Positions 26,964 to 35,872 of a DNA stretch of 64,000 bases are shown piece after piece. The notes under the pieces were generated by a model. The model had not been told where the DNA came from, made no database searches, and worked only from the letters and a program-made list of their open reading frames with translations. This stretch comes from Lentzea albida (GTDB taxonomy: Bacteria > Actinomycetota > Actinomycetes > Mycobacteriales > Pseudonocardiaceae): the NCBI RefSeq assembly GCF_900111005.1, contig NZ_FOFV01000021.1, positions 1-64,000 on the forward strand, given 5' to 3'. How positions within the stretch are numbered: the stretch's first letter is position 1; each line of letters begins with the position of its first letter. Made by a program: the position numbers and the translations under genes.

Positions 26964-28769
26964 TCATTCGCCGCCGGAGCGGCGCTTTGCCTGGTCGTAC
27001 TCCTGCGCGACCTCCTCGACGGGGATCGCGGCTGCGGGGCGGCGGTTGATGCGGCGCACCTCGTCGACGGGCAGCTTCGGCTGCCGGTCGGCGGTGAGCA
27101 GACCGTTGGTCTCCTGCAGGGTGTCAGTGAGCTGCGTGTAGCAGAACCCGGCCACGGCAGGGCTTTCGAGCAGCGCGGAGGTGAGTTCGTCGTAGCGCTT
27201 GAGCAACGCGTCCGCGTCGGCGAGGGTGGCGTAGCCGTGCCACTCCTCCCCCGCCTGCGGGGTGAAGCTCAGGCCGCCGTACTCGGAGAGCATCACCGGT
27301 ACGCCCGGGATGCGGCCTTCCAGCAGGAGCCTGCGCCCGGCCGGACCGGAACCGGCCAAAGTGGACTCGACGCGGGCGGTGTCGCCGTAGCGGGACAGCA
27401 ACCCCGCGGCGGTCGGCGTGTAGTCGTGCAGGCCGTAGATGTCGCTGGTCGTGTGCTCCCAGCCGTCGTTCGAGATCACGGGCCGGGTCGGGTCGAGAGC
27501 CTTGGTCAGGTGGTACAGGGCCGTCGCCAGCGCGCGCTGCGCCGGATCGGTGGCGATGTGGTCGACGCCCCAGCTCTCGTTGATCGGCACCCACGCCACG
27601 ACGCAGGGGTGGCTGACGTCGCGCAGGACGACCTCCGTCCACTCGCGACTGAGCCGGCCCGCCGACGTGGCCGAGAACGCGTACGCGCTCGGCAGTTCGC
27701 CCCACACGAGCAGGCCGAGCCGGTCGCAGTGGTGCAGGAACCGGGGGTCCTCGACCTTCTGGTGGATCCGCACGCCGTTGAACCCGAGCTCCTTGACCAG
27801 CCGCGCCTCGCGCAGCAGCTCGTCGTCCGACGCGGCCAGGTGGCTCTCCGGCCAGTAGTTCTGGGCCAGCACCATGCGCGGGAAGTACGGCGCGTCGTTG
27901 AGGGTGAAGCGGCCTTCGCGGACACCGGTCGTGCGCAGCCCGAGGTAGCTCCGCACGGCGTCGGTCCCGGTGGCGCCGGAGAGTTCCAGATCGGCGTCGA
28001 TCAGCGTGGGCCGTTCCGGGGACCACAGCAGCCGGCCGAGCTCCTGGCGGTTCTCCGCCACCGGCAGGCTGATCGTGAGCCGCGCTCGCTCGCCCCGCAC
28101 GTACACCGACTGCTCGGCGAGCACCTCATCGCCCAGCCGCAGCCGGACGTCGAGCCGGTGGCCGTCCGGCACGCCGCCGAACCCGGCCTCCAGCTCGACC
28201 ACGCCGTCGAACGGCCTGGGAGTCCAGCGCACCGAGTCGATCCACACCAGTGGCACCAGTTCGAGCCACACGGGCTGCCAGATGCCGGTGGTGCGGTGGT
28301 ACCAGATGTCGTGCGGTTCGGGCCGCCAGTCCTGCTTGCCGCGCGGCTGGTGGGGGTCGTTGCGGTCCTCCGCCCGCACGACCAGCACCTGCTCGGCGCC
28401 GTCGCGCAACGCCGCCGTGATGTCCGCAGAGAACGGCGTGTGGCCGCCCTCGTGCGTGGCGACCAGCTGCCCGTTGACCCAGACCGACGCCCGGTGGTCG
28501 ACGGCGCCGAAGTGCAGCAGCACCCGGTTGCCGCCGGGCTCGACGGCGAACGTGCGGCGGTACCAGACGACCGGGTGCAGACCCTTGTCGCCGATGCCGC
28601 TCGCGGCGGACTCCGGCGGGTACGGCACGGTGATCGCGCGGTCGAACACCGCCCCGATCACGTGCCAGTTCTCGTCGAGGCCCGCCTCGGCGTCGTCGTG
28701 GGTGAACTCCCACTCGCCGCACAGGTCGGTCCAGTTCGCCCGCGTCAGCTGGGGACGGGGGTGGGTCAT
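26964..28769 (-). CDS. Glycoside hydrolase family 2 enzyme, cytoplasmic
   Basis: 601 residues, no signal peptide. Sugar-binding jelly roll (GEWEFTHDD; LLHFGAVDHRASVWVNGQLVATHEGGHTPFSADIT), Ig-like domain and TIM barrel with the acid/base P-I-N-E-S-W-G (Glu398) and a nucleophile in L-S-E-Y-G-G near residue 490. It should release beta-linked galactose, glucuronic acid, mannose or arabinose from the imported oligosaccharide; specificity is unclear. It lies 24 bp after the permease gene in the LacI-controlled operon. Confidence 0.9.
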   Translation of the reverse strand: MTHPRPQLTRANWTDLCGEWEFTHDDAEAGLDENWHVIGAVFDRAITVPYPPESAASGIGDKGLHPVVWYRRTFAVEPGGNRVLLHFGAVDHRASVWVNGQLVATHEGGHTPFSADITAALRDGAEQVLVVRAEDRNDPHQPRGKQDWRPEPHDIWYHRTTGIWQPVWLELVPLVWIDSVRWTPRPFDGVVELEAGFGGVPDGHRLDVRLRLGDEVLAEQSVYVRGERARLTISLPVAENRQELGRLLWSPERPTLIDADLELSGATGTDAVRSYLGLRTTGVREGRFTLNDAPYFPRMVLAQNYWPESHLAASDDELLREARLVKELGFNGVRIHQKVEDPRFLHHCDRLGLLVWGELPSAYAFSATSAGRLSREWTEVVLRDVSHPCVVAWVPINESWGVDHIATDPAQRALATALYHLTKALDPTRPVISNDGWEHTTSDIYGLHDYTPTAAGLLSRYGDTARVESTLAGSGPAGRRLLLEGRIPGVPVMLSEYGGLSFTPQAGEEWHGYATLADADALLKRYDELTSALLESPAVAGFCYTQLTDTLQETNGLLTADRQPKLPVDEVRRINRRPAAAIPVEEVAQEYDQAKRRSGGE

Positions 28770-28793
28770 CGGTCAGCTCCTTCGGATCCCGGC

Positions 28794-29669
28794 TCAGCCC
28801 TTGAGGCCGGTGCTGGTGACGCCTTCGACGATGCGGCGCTGGAAGAACAGGAACAGCAGGACCAGCGGCAGCGCGCCGAGGATCGAGGATGCCATCACGT
28901 CGGCGTAGCGCTCGCCGAAGGAGCCCTGCACGGTCGCGAGTCCCACCGGGACGGTCATCAGCGCCGGGTTCGACACCGCGATCAACGGCCACAGCAGGTT
29001 GTTCCACGTCCAGACGAAGGTGAAGATCGCGACTGCGGAGATGGCCGGGCGGCTGAGCGGCAGCACGATCCGGCGGTAGAGCGTCCACGGCCCGGCGCCC
29101 TCGACCACTGCGGCCTCCTCGATCTCGCGCGGCAGACCGTCGAAGAACTGCTTGAAGACGAACACCGCGATCGCCGACGGCACCTGCGGGAGGATCACCG
29201 CCCAGTAGGTGTTGAGCAGCCCGAACGCGCCGAGCTCGCGGAACCACGGCACGATCAGCACCTGACCGGGGATCACGATCCCGGCGAGCACCACCAGGAA
29301 CACCGCCCGCTTGCCGCGGAAGCGCAGCCGGGACAGGGCGAACGCCGCCATGCTCGCGGTGACGAGCGTCAGCACGACGGTGACGACCGAGGTGATCGCG
29401 CTGGACAGGGACCAGTTCAGGACGTCGCCCTGGGCGAACAGCGCCAGGTAGGAGTGCAGCGTCAGGTCACCGCTCCCGGCGATCGCCGTGGCGCCCTGGG
29501 CCGCCGTCGTGTTCTCCACCAACGAGGTCCGGACCGCGAACGCGGTCGGGAGCACCCACAGCACCGCGAAGATCACGACGACCACCAGGCACAGGGTGTC
29601 GAACACCCTGGTGGCGGAGACGGTGGAGGCCTGCCTGCGGCCGGGCGCCGCGGCGCTGAGCGCGGTCAT
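28794..29669 (-). CDS. Carbohydrate ABC transporter permease (MalG type)
   Basis: 291 residues, six predicted membrane helices. The EAA-type cytoplasmic loop for ATPase docking reads LPREIEEAAVVEGAGPWTLYRRIVLPLSRPA. It overlaps the upstream permease stop as ATGA. It should pair with that permease and the lipoprotein upstream. No ATPase is encoded here; in actinomycetes a shared MsiK-type ATPase usually energises such importers. Confidence 0.93.
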   Translation of the reverse strand: MTALSAAAPGRRQASTVSATRVFDTLCLVVVVIFAVLWVLPTAFAVRTSLVENTTAAQGATAIAGSGDLTLHSYLALFAQGDVLNWSLSSAITSVVTVVLTLVTASMAAFALSRLRFRGKRAVFLVVLAGIVIPGQVLIVPWFRELGAFGLLNTYWAVILPQVPSAIAVFVFKQFFDGLPREIEEAAVVEGAGPWTLYRRIVLPLSRPAISAVAIFTFVWTWNNLLWPLIAVSNPALMTVPVGLATVQGSFGERYADVMASSILGALPLVLLFLFFQRRIVEGVTSTGLKG

Positions 29670-30604
29670 CGGATCACCTCGCGGTCGCGGCGGCGGGTGG
29701 CGAGCAGCCAGAGCCCGGACACCAGCAGGATCAGCAGGAAGTAGAGCATCGACGCGGCGGACGCGGCGCCCACGCGGTAGTCGGTGAACCCGGTGTCGTA
29801 GACGTACTCCAGCACCGGCCGGGTGTCCGCGGCCCCCATGGTCATCAGGTAGATCTGGTCGAACACCTTCAGCGACGCGATCAGCTGCAACGCCGTCACG
29901 AGCGCCGTGGTGCGGTGCAGCAACGGGAACGTGATCCGGGCGGTCTGCTGCCACGGGCCGGCGCCGTCGATCGCGGCGGCCTCGTAGAGCTCGCGCGGGA
30001 TGTCCTGCAGCGCGGCCAGGTACAGCACGAAGTTGAAGCCGAGCGTCCACCAGAGCGTGACGCCCGCGATCGCCTGCATCGCCCAGTCCGGGTCGCCGAG
30101 CCACGACGGCGCGTCGACGCCCACGGCGCCCAGCACGGTCGCGAGCCCGCCGCTGTCCGGGGTGAGGATGAACATCCAGATCAGCGCGACGGTCGCCGAC
30201 GGCAGGACGTAGGGCAGGAAGAAGGCGAAGCGGAACACCCGGTTGCCGCGCCCGACCCGGTTCACCAGCACCGCGAGCACGAGGCTCAGCACCACCAGCA
30301 CCGGTGTCGTGAAGAGCGTGAACCGGACGGTGTTCCCCAGCGAGGACCAGAAGTCCGCGCTGGCGAGGAGGGCGGTGAAGTTGCCGAAGCCGACGGCGTC
30401 GCCCAGTCCCGGCCGCACGAGGCTGGTGTCGAAGAAGGACAGCACGAACCCGTAGGCCGTGGGCCCGAGCACGAACAGCAGGTACAGCACGCCGAACGGC
30501 GCCAGGAACAGCCAGGGTGCGGCGTCGCCGCGGGTGCGCGGTGTGGTCGTCGTGTCGCTTGTGGATGGTGGTGTGCGCGGGGGCGCCACCGTGGCGGCGG
30601 TCAT
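29666..30604 (-). CDS. Carbohydrate ABC transporter permease (MalF type)
   Basis: 312 residues with six predicted membrane helices after a Thr/Pro-rich cytoplasmic N-terminus. EAA loop: IPRELYEAAAIDGAGPWQQTARITFPLLHRTT. ATG 30604 has GGAGGA upstream. It lies 14 bp after the binding-protein gene and overlaps the next permease, so the three are one transcript. Confidence 0.93.
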   Translation of the reverse strand: MTAATVAPPRTPPSTSDTTTTPRTRGDAAPWLFLAPFGVLYLLFVLGPTAYGFVLSFFDTSLVRPGLGDAVGFGNFTALLASADFWSSLGNTVRFTLFTTPVLVVLSLVLAVLVNRVGRGNRVFRFAFFLPYVLPSATVALIWMFILTPDSGGLATVLGAVGVDAPSWLGDPDWAMQAIAGVTLWWTLGFNFVLYLAALQDIPRELYEAAAIDGAGPWQQTARITFPLLHRTTALVTALQLIASLKVFDQIYLMTMGAADTRPVLEYVYDTGFTDYRVGAASAASMLYFLLILLVSGLWLLATRRRDREVIR

Positions 30605-30618
30605 GGTGGTCCTCCGGT

Positions 30619-31932
30619 TCACAGGGGGCTGGGGGTGGCGGCGTACCCGGTGAGCGCGTCCCGGATGGCGCGGACCGCGTCCTCCGGACTCGCGAGTCCC
30701 TGCCGCGCCAGGGCCACCTGCGCGCCGACCGATGTCTGCATGGTCGAGCCGGCGCCCGAGTACCAGGCGGGCGGGTCGTAGATCGCGATGTCCTTGGTCG
30801 GCGCCGTGCTCGCCACCGGTTCGTAGTCGCGGAACCAGGAGCCCTCCAGCACCGGCCGGTAGACCGGGAGGCTGCCGCCCTGGGCCCAGACGTCCGTGTT
30901 CTCCAGGAAGAACTTCGCGAACCCGAGCGCACGGCCCGGACCGTCGCCCGAGTCGGTGCGCGGGAACACCAGCGCGTGGCTGTCGGCGAACACGGCCGGG
31001 CGCTCGAAGAGCTGCGGCACGGGAGCGAGCGAGAAGGGGACCTTCGAGTCGACGATCGTCGGCGTCTGCCAGGCGCCGTGGACGAGGAAGGCGCTCTGTC
31101 CCGCCGCGAAGAGCGACACGGACGTGACGTCGGTGGCGGTGTCCGGGCTCAACCCCGCCGTGGTCAGCTCCCGCAGCCAGCGCAGGCTCTCCGCGGCGGT
31201 CCGGTCGTCCATCGTGACCCGCGTGCCGTTGTCCCCCAGCACGTCCTGGCCGCCCATCTGCGTGTAGACGGTGTCGAAGATCCGCCAGTTCGACGACGGG
31301 TCCGCGATGACCGGGGACACGAGCCCCCACCGCGCACCGGCCTCGCGTGTGGCGGCCAGCGCGGCGCGGAAGGTGGCCTCGCCGGTGATCGGTTTCAGGC
31401 GCCCGGAGGCGTCCAGCAGTCCGGCGCGGCCGCAGATCTCGGTGTTGTAGTAGAGGACGAGCGCGCCGATGTCGACCGGCAGGCCGTACGCCCTGCCGTC
31501 GACCAGACCTGACCGCCACACCGAGGTGTCGAACTGCGCGCCGTCGATGCCCGCGCCCCGGAGCATCGCCGGGGTGAGTTCGGTGAGCAGGCCCGCGCGG
31601 GCGAAGTTGGACAGCCGCGACAGGTGGCAGACCGCCACGTCCGGCGGCCGTCCGCCGACGATCGAGAGCGAGAGTTTCGTGTAGTACGGGCTGCCCCACG
31701 CGAGGGTGGTCGCCTCCAGCGACCCGGCACCGCGGGCGGTCCGGTACCGCTCGAAGATCTGCTGCGCGCGAGCGCCGTCACCGCCGGACCAGAGGTTCCA
31801 GAACGCGACCTTCTCCGGTTCCAGCGGCGTCGCCACGAGCCCGCTCGCCAGTGGGCTGCCGCACGCGGCGGTGGCCAGAGCGGTCCCGCCGAGCGCCATC
31901 GCCTTGAGCGCCTGCCTCCTGTTGAGCGTCAC
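30619..31932 (-). CDS. Sugar ABC transporter substrate-binding lipoprotein
   Basis: 437 residues, family 1 extracellular binding protein. The N-terminus combines twin arginines (LNRRQALKAMA) with a lipobox (LATAAC), so it is a Tat-exported lipoprotein. Sugar-binding-protein features include AFWNLWSGGDGARAQQIFERY and a conserved C-terminal WYSGAGS-like region. The start is GTG 31932 with GGAGG eight bases upstream. First gene of the importer-GH2 operon, under the LacI operator pair. Confidence 0.92.
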   Translation of the reverse strand: MTLNRRQALKAMALGGTALATAACGSPLASGLVATPLEPEKVAFWNLWSGGDGARAQQIFERYRTARGAGSLEATTLAWGSPYYTKLSLSIVGGRPPDVAVCHLSRLSNFARAGLLTELTPAMLRGAGIDGAQFDTSVWRSGLVDGRAYGLPVDIGALVLYYNTEICGRAGLLDASGRLKPITGEATFRAALAATREAGARWGLVSPVIADPSSNWRIFDTVYTQMGGQDVLGDNGTRVTMDDRTAAESLRWLRELTTAGLSPDTATDVTSVSLFAAGQSAFLVHGAWQTPTIVDSKVPFSLAPVPQLFERPAVFADSHALVFPRTDSGDGPGRALGFAKFFLENTDVWAQGGSLPVYRPVLEGSWFRDYEPVASTAPTKDIAIYDPPAWYSGAGSTMQTSVGAQVALARQGLASPEDAVRAIRDALTGYAATPSPL

Positions 31933-32000
31933 CGTCGAACGCCTCCACGCTGAGGTCGGTAGGTGGTCCGCGGCTCACGCCATCTGGGCGACACACCCCG

Positions 32001-32034
32001 TTTGCCACGTGGCACATTCCTACCACGTGGCAAA
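32001..32034. promoter_or_regulatory. Double LacI-type operator between binding-protein and LacI genes
   Basis: A 34-bp inverted repeat with perfect 12-bp arms TTTGCCACGTGG (32001-32012) and CCACGTGGCAAA (32023-32034). Each arm is itself built around the palindrome CCACGTGG, so two regulator dimers could bind side by side. It lies in the 143-bp divergent gap and can control both the importer operon and lacI. Confidence 0.75.
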
Positions 32035-32075
32035 CTGGCTGGACAAGGACACGAGGGCTCTGGAGGAAACTGACC

Positions 32076-33080
32076 GTGGCGGCTACACAGCGCGACGTGG
32101 CGCTACGGGCGGGCGTCTCGACGCGGACCGTGTCGAACGTCGTCAACGACTACCGGCACATCAGCGAGGACGTCCGCCGCCGCGTGCTGGCCGCGATCGA
32201 CGAGGTCGGCTACCGCCCCAACCGCGCGGCCCGCAGCCTGCGCACCGGCCGCAGCGGCCTGATCGCCCTGGCCTTCCCGGAGTTCGACGTCGGCTACTTC
32301 GCCGAACTGGCCCGCCTGGTCGTGCACGAGGCCGAACGCCGCGGCTACACCGTGCTGGTCATGCAAACTCTCGGCGAGCGCGGCCGCGAAGCCGCACTGC
32401 TGCAACGCATCGACCGCCAGCTCGTCGACGGCCTGCTGTTCAGCGCGTCCGCGTGCGAACCGGAGGACATCGAGAACAGCGACACCGGCCCCCTGGTCCT
32501 GCTGGGAGAGCACGACATCCCGGGCATCGACCGGATCGCGATCGACAACGTGGCCGCGGCCCGCGCCGCCACCCGGCACCTCGTCGAACAGGGCTGCCGC
32601 CGCATCGCGTTCATCGGCCGCGCCCGCGACTTCCGCTCCGACATGGCGGAGCAGCGCATCGAGGGCTACCAGCTCGAACTGACCGCGGCCGCCCTCCCGT
32701 TCCGCCAGGTGGTGGAGGTGGACGGGTACCACCGCGCGAACGGCTTCGCCGCCGTGACGGAACTGCTGGCGGCCAAGGGATCCGGCCCTGTCGACGGCCT
32801 TCTGTGCGCCAACGACCCGGTGGCGCTCGGGGCGATGCACGCGCTGAACCAGGCCGGGCTGCGGGTGCCGGACGACATCGCCGTGGTCGGGTTCGACGAC
32901 ATCGACGACAGCGCGTACGGACTGGTGCCGCTGACGTCGGTGTCACCGGACAAGCGGCAGATCGCCGAGCTGGCGGTGAGCCGGTTGATCGACCGGGTGC
33001 AGGGGGCGGACGTGCCGGGGCGGTTGCACGTGGCCGGGTTCGAGTTGGCGGTGCGGGCCAGCTCGGCGCGCACGGGGTGA
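32076..33080 (+). CDS. LacI family transcriptional regulator
   Basis: 334 residues. HTH (TQRDVALRAGVSTRTVSNVVNDYRHISEDVRRRVLAAIDEVGYRPNRAARSL) with hinge, then a sugar-binding core (DGLLCANDPVALGAMHALNQAGLRVPDDIAVVGFDDI). The start is GTG 32076 after GGAGG. It is divergent from the importer and GH2 operon and presumably represses it through the 32001-32034 palindromes until the imported sugar binds. Confidence 0.94.
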   Translation: MAATQRDVALRAGVSTRTVSNVVNDYRHISEDVRRRVLAAIDEVGYRPNRAARSLRTGRSGLIALAFPEFDVGYFAELARLVVHEAERRGYTVLVMQTLGERGREAALLQRIDRQLVDGLLFSASACEPEDIENSDTGPLVLLGEHDIPGIDRIAIDNVAAARAATRHLVEQGCRRIAFIGRARDFRSDMAEQRIEGYQLELTAAALPFRQVVEVDGYHRANGFAAVTELLAAKGSGPVDGLLCANDPVALGAMHALNQAGLRVPDDIAVVGFDDIDDSAYGLVPLTSVSPDKRQIAELAVSRLIDRVQGADVPGRLHVAGFELAVRASSARTG

Positions 33081-33263
33081 CGGACGCGCCCGGGGTTCGG
33101 CCCCGCCTGCCTTCGAACGCGGCGGGACGGCCCACGCCCGGCCGCCACGAACCCGCGACCCTCCACCACACCGAGGCCGCTAGTCGCCGCGGTTAGCGCG
33201 CAATGCCTCCCCTGCCACCAGCCGTACGCCGATCGGCCGTCGCCACCGAACCCCGGAGAGATC

Positions 33264-33269
33264 TAGGTT
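33264..33269 (+). promoter_or_regulatory. Candidate leaderless promoter (-10 TAGGTT)
   Basis: TAGGTT ends seven bases before GTG 33277, the spacing expected when transcription begins at the start codon, and no ribosome site is seen. The rest of the 196-bp gap 33081-33276 holds nothing else I can support. Confidence 0.45.
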
Positions 33270-33276
33270 TGCGGGT

Positions 33277-33855
33277 GTGACAGGGCAGGGGGAACCTCAC
33301 TCACACCGTTTGCTCGCACCCGGTGTCGCCGTGCTGCTGGGCTTCGTCGCGCTCGTCGGCAACCCGTGGCTCGACCTCGACCTCGCACTGGCCGACTCCG
33401 ACTCGGCCCTGCGCGTCGCCACCGTCCTGCTCTCGTACCCGGCCTGGTTCGTCGACATCGACCAGGCGGGCCCGTTCTACTTCTGGTTCGGGAACCTGCG
33501 GACGGCGTTGTTCGTGGCGCTGGCCGTGGTGGGGCTGAACAAGGTGTCGGGCTGGGTCAGCGGGACGGCGGGCGGCAAGGCGCTGTTCGTCACCACCGCG
33601 GGGGCGACGACGCTCAGCGCGGTGGTCGCGGGGCTGGCGTCCGGGTTCGTCACGATGGTGCTGGTCGACGACCGCTCCACGCTCCCCTACCTGAACCCCG
33701 GTCGGCCCGAGGAGTTCTTCCTCGTCCAGCTCAGCTCGTCGGCGGCGTTCGGGGTGCTGTTCGGCTCGGTGCTCGGTGCCGTCGTGGCCGCCGCGAAACG
33801 TCGTGAACCCGAGAAGCGCGAACGTCCCGCGAACGCGCCGAAGTCTTTGTGGTGA
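33277..33855 (+). CDS. Membrane protein of unknown function (cassette gene 1)
   Basis: 192 residues with four predicted membrane helices (for example LLAPGVAVLLGFVALVG; LRTALFVALAVVGL; ATTLSAVVAGLASGFVTMVLV; AAFGVLFGSVLGAVVAAA), a short periplasmic loop and a basic cytoplasmic tail. No family recognised. It starts 10 bp upstream of the next gene's start region and is probably cotranscribed with the two following genes, whose products carry the S-N-V-G-N-Q-A-V-G motif. Confidence 0.7.
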   Translation: MTGQGEPHSHRLLAPGVAVLLGFVALVGNPWLDLDLALADSDSALRVATVLLSYPAWFVDIDQAGPFYFWFGNLRTALFVALAVVGLNKVSGWVSGTAGGKALFVTTAGATTLSAVVAGLASGFVTMVLVDDRSTLPYLNPGRPEEFFLVQLSSSAAFGVLFGSVLGAVVAAAKRREPEKRERPANAPKSLW

Positions 33856-33865
33856 AGGGGATTCG

Positions 33866-35494
33866 ATGAGCCTGCCGTTCTCCCCCGACGACACGACCCG
33901 ATACCTGTGCGTCGCGGCGCGGACCGACGAGGGCTTCGCCGAGCGGATGAGCAAGGCGCTGCTGCACGACGACCTGCACGCCACGGCGCCGTCGGTCGGG
34001 TTCTCGCTGCGGCCCGTGCTGCTGCACGCGCTGGCGGGAATCCGGCAACGCCGAGTGCGGGACTGGTTCCTGCTCGCCGCCACGGCGCTGGCGCTCGTGA
34101 TCTCTCCACTGTGGACTGTCCTGGCCCTGCTGGTGGTGCTGCCGGTCGCCGGTGGCCTCGCCAGGCGCGCCGCCGAGTCCCGCCGGTTGCGCGACATCGT
34201 CTTCGCGCTGATCACGCTCGCGGGCCTGGTGCTCGTGACCGTGTCGATGGTGTCCGCGCTCGGTACGGCACCGGAACCGACGCGGAGCCGTCCCCGGCCC
34301 GAGCCGCCGGTCGACGACTGGCTGGTCGGCCTGCCGTGGGTCGCGCTGCTGGTCGGCCTCCTGATGTACGGGCTGGTGGTGTGGACCGAGTGGCGGATCC
34401 GCCGGACGTTGCTGAGCGAGCTCACGCGGTCCGCGTTCCGGCCGGAGGAGGCGCCGGAACTGCCCGCGAGCCAGGCCTGGTTGTCCGACCGGCTGGAGGC
34501 GATCGACGTCGCCGAAGGCGGCAACGTCACCGTCTACGACGGCTTCACCCCGTTCATCGGCCACGGCCCACTGGTGTCCACGTGGTCGTTCGCGCTGCCC
34601 TCGCTGCGCGAGGACTCCGACGCGGTGGTGCCGCTCGACGTGGCCGAGCTCGTGACCCACGTGCGCGCCCGGCTGGCGGGCATCGGCGTGGAGCCCGACG
34701 AACTGCCGGGCCTCGTCCTCACCGAGCGGGCGTTCGTCAGCGGCAACGCGCTCGTCCTGCACCCGGCCCTGCTGCCCGAGCGCGACCAGGCGCCCCTGCA
34801 GCACCTGGATGACGACGAACTGGCCCGGCTCGCCGCGCGGCCCCACGGCTCGGCGCGGCACTACCTCTGCGCCCAGGTCCCTTCCTGGGGCGGCGAGGTG
34901 GTCGCCAGCACGTTCCTGCACTTCTCCACCGACGGGCGGCTGCTCTACCTGCAGTGCGACCGGACGGTGCTGGGACCGTTGTGGCAGCAGTACCACGACG
35001 TCGACCGCATCAGCCCCGTGCTCACGGCCGGTGCGGTCGGCCGCCTGCTCGCCAGGGCGGCCAGCGGGCTCGCCGGCGCCGTGCCCCGCGCGCCGTTCCG
35101 CGTGCTGCGGGACGCGACCTTCCACTGGCGCTGGCAGCGGCATCGCACAATCGAGCGGGCGATCGCCGAGCAGGACCTCGGGTACAGCTACGGCGCCCGG
35201 TTCAGCGTCCGCGAGGAGGCCTCGGACGCCAACTACCACAACTACTTCCAGAAGACCGACGCCGCCAAGCACCTCAAGCTGATCGAACGGCACGTGCTCG
35301 CGGCGCTGCTGGACTTCCTCGACGAACGCGGGGTGGACACCACCGAGTTCCGCAACCGCCAGATGACGATCCTCAACCAGGGCATCATCCAGACCGGCGG
35401 CACCAGCAACGTGGGCAACCAGGCGGTCGGCAGTGAGGCCACCGCGACGGCCCACTTCGCCACGCCCGAACCCGCAGCCGGGAAACCGCAGTGA
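33866..35494 (+). CDS. Membrane-anchored protein with C-terminal SNVGNQAVG motif (cassette gene 2)
   Basis: 542 residues. Cytoplasmic N-terminus, then hydrophobic segments in two groups (DWFLLAATALALVISPLWTVLALLVVLPV with IVFALITLAGLVLVTVSMV; and LVGLPWVALLVGLLMYGLVVW), then a large soluble domain with YDGFTPFIGHGPLVSTWSFALP, a pattern I have seen only in uncharacterised actinobacterial proteins. The last 30 residues hold I-I-Q-T-G-G-T-S-N-V-G-N-Q-A-V-G, repeated in the N-terminus of the next protein. ATG 33866 has AAGGGG upstream. No catalytic motif recognised. Confidence 0.7.
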   Translation: MSLPFSPDDTTRYLCVAARTDEGFAERMSKALLHDDLHATAPSVGFSLRPVLLHALAGIRQRRVRDWFLLAATALALVISPLWTVLALLVVLPVAGGLARRAAESRRLRDIVFALITLAGLVLVTVSMVSALGTAPEPTRSRPRPEPPVDDWLVGLPWVALLVGLLMYGLVVWTEWRIRRTLLSELTRSAFRPEEAPELPASQAWLSDRLEAIDVAEGGNVTVYDGFTPFIGHGPLVSTWSFALPSLREDSDAVVPLDVAELVTHVRARLAGIGVEPDELPGLVLTERAFVSGNALVLHPALLPERDQAPLQHLDDDELARLAARPHGSARHYLCAQVPSWGGEVVASTFLHFSTDGRLLYLQCDRTVLGPLWQQYHDVDRISPVLTAGAVGRLLARAASGLAGAVPRAPFRVLRDATFHWRWQRHRTIERAIAEQDLGYSYGARFSVREEASDANYHNYFQKTDAAKHLKLIERHVLAALLDFLDERGVDTTEFRNRQMTILNQGIIQTGGTSNVGNQAVGSEATATAHFATPEPAAGKPQ

Positions 35495-35868
35495 CCGAAG
35501 GGGAAACCGTGCCGGACAACTCACCGAACTACGGCATCCAGCAGTCGGGCGGGGTGAGCAACGTCGGCAACCAGGCGGTCGGCCAGAACGCCCGCGCCAC
35601 CAGCCACGGCCTCCAGTTCACCGCCTCACCGGCGACCAACGAACTGGTGGCGGAGCTGATGGCGTTGCTCGAACGCCACCGCGCCGAGCTCCCCGACGAG
35701 GCCACGGAGGTCGCCGAGGAGCTCCAGGACGAGCTCGAGTCGCCCGAACCCGACCGCGGTGTGATCGCGCGCGTCCTGGAGCGGCTCAACACCATGGTCA
35801 AGCCCGTCGCGCCGCTCGTGGAGACCGTGGGCGAGCTGACCAAGGCCGTCGAGTCGTTCGGCGGGTGA
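35491..35868 (+). CDS. Small protein with N-terminal SNVGNQAVG motif (cassette gene 3)
   Basis: 125 residues. N-terminus Y-G-I-Q-Q-S-G-G-V-S-N-V-G-N-Q-A-V-G-Q-N-A-R-A, then a predicted all-helical, acidic domain (ELVAELMALLERHRAELPDEATEVAEELQDELE; VIARVLERLNTMVKPVAPLVETVGELTKAVESF). Short actinobacterial proteins with this layout are common and uncharacterised. GTG 35491 overlaps the previous stop as GTGA, giving coupling; GTG 35509, with AAGGGG just before it, is the alternative start. The shared motif suggests it contacts or co-assembles with the membrane protein. Confidence 0.72.
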   Translation: MTEGETVPDNSPNYGIQQSGGVSNVGNQAVGQNARATSHGLQFTASPATNELVAELMALLERHRAELPDEATEVAEELQDELESPEPDRGVIARVLERLNTMVKPVAPLVETVGELTKAVESFGG

Positions 35869-35872
35869 CGCC

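Noticed and set aside
26838..29744. 968-codon plus-strand frame
   Set aside because: Opposite the GH2 and permease genes, which have clear domains, ribosome sites and operon overlaps; the frame has no recognisable motif.
28794..32075. Complete ABC importer
   Set aside because: No ATPase gene is present; called permeases and binding protein only.
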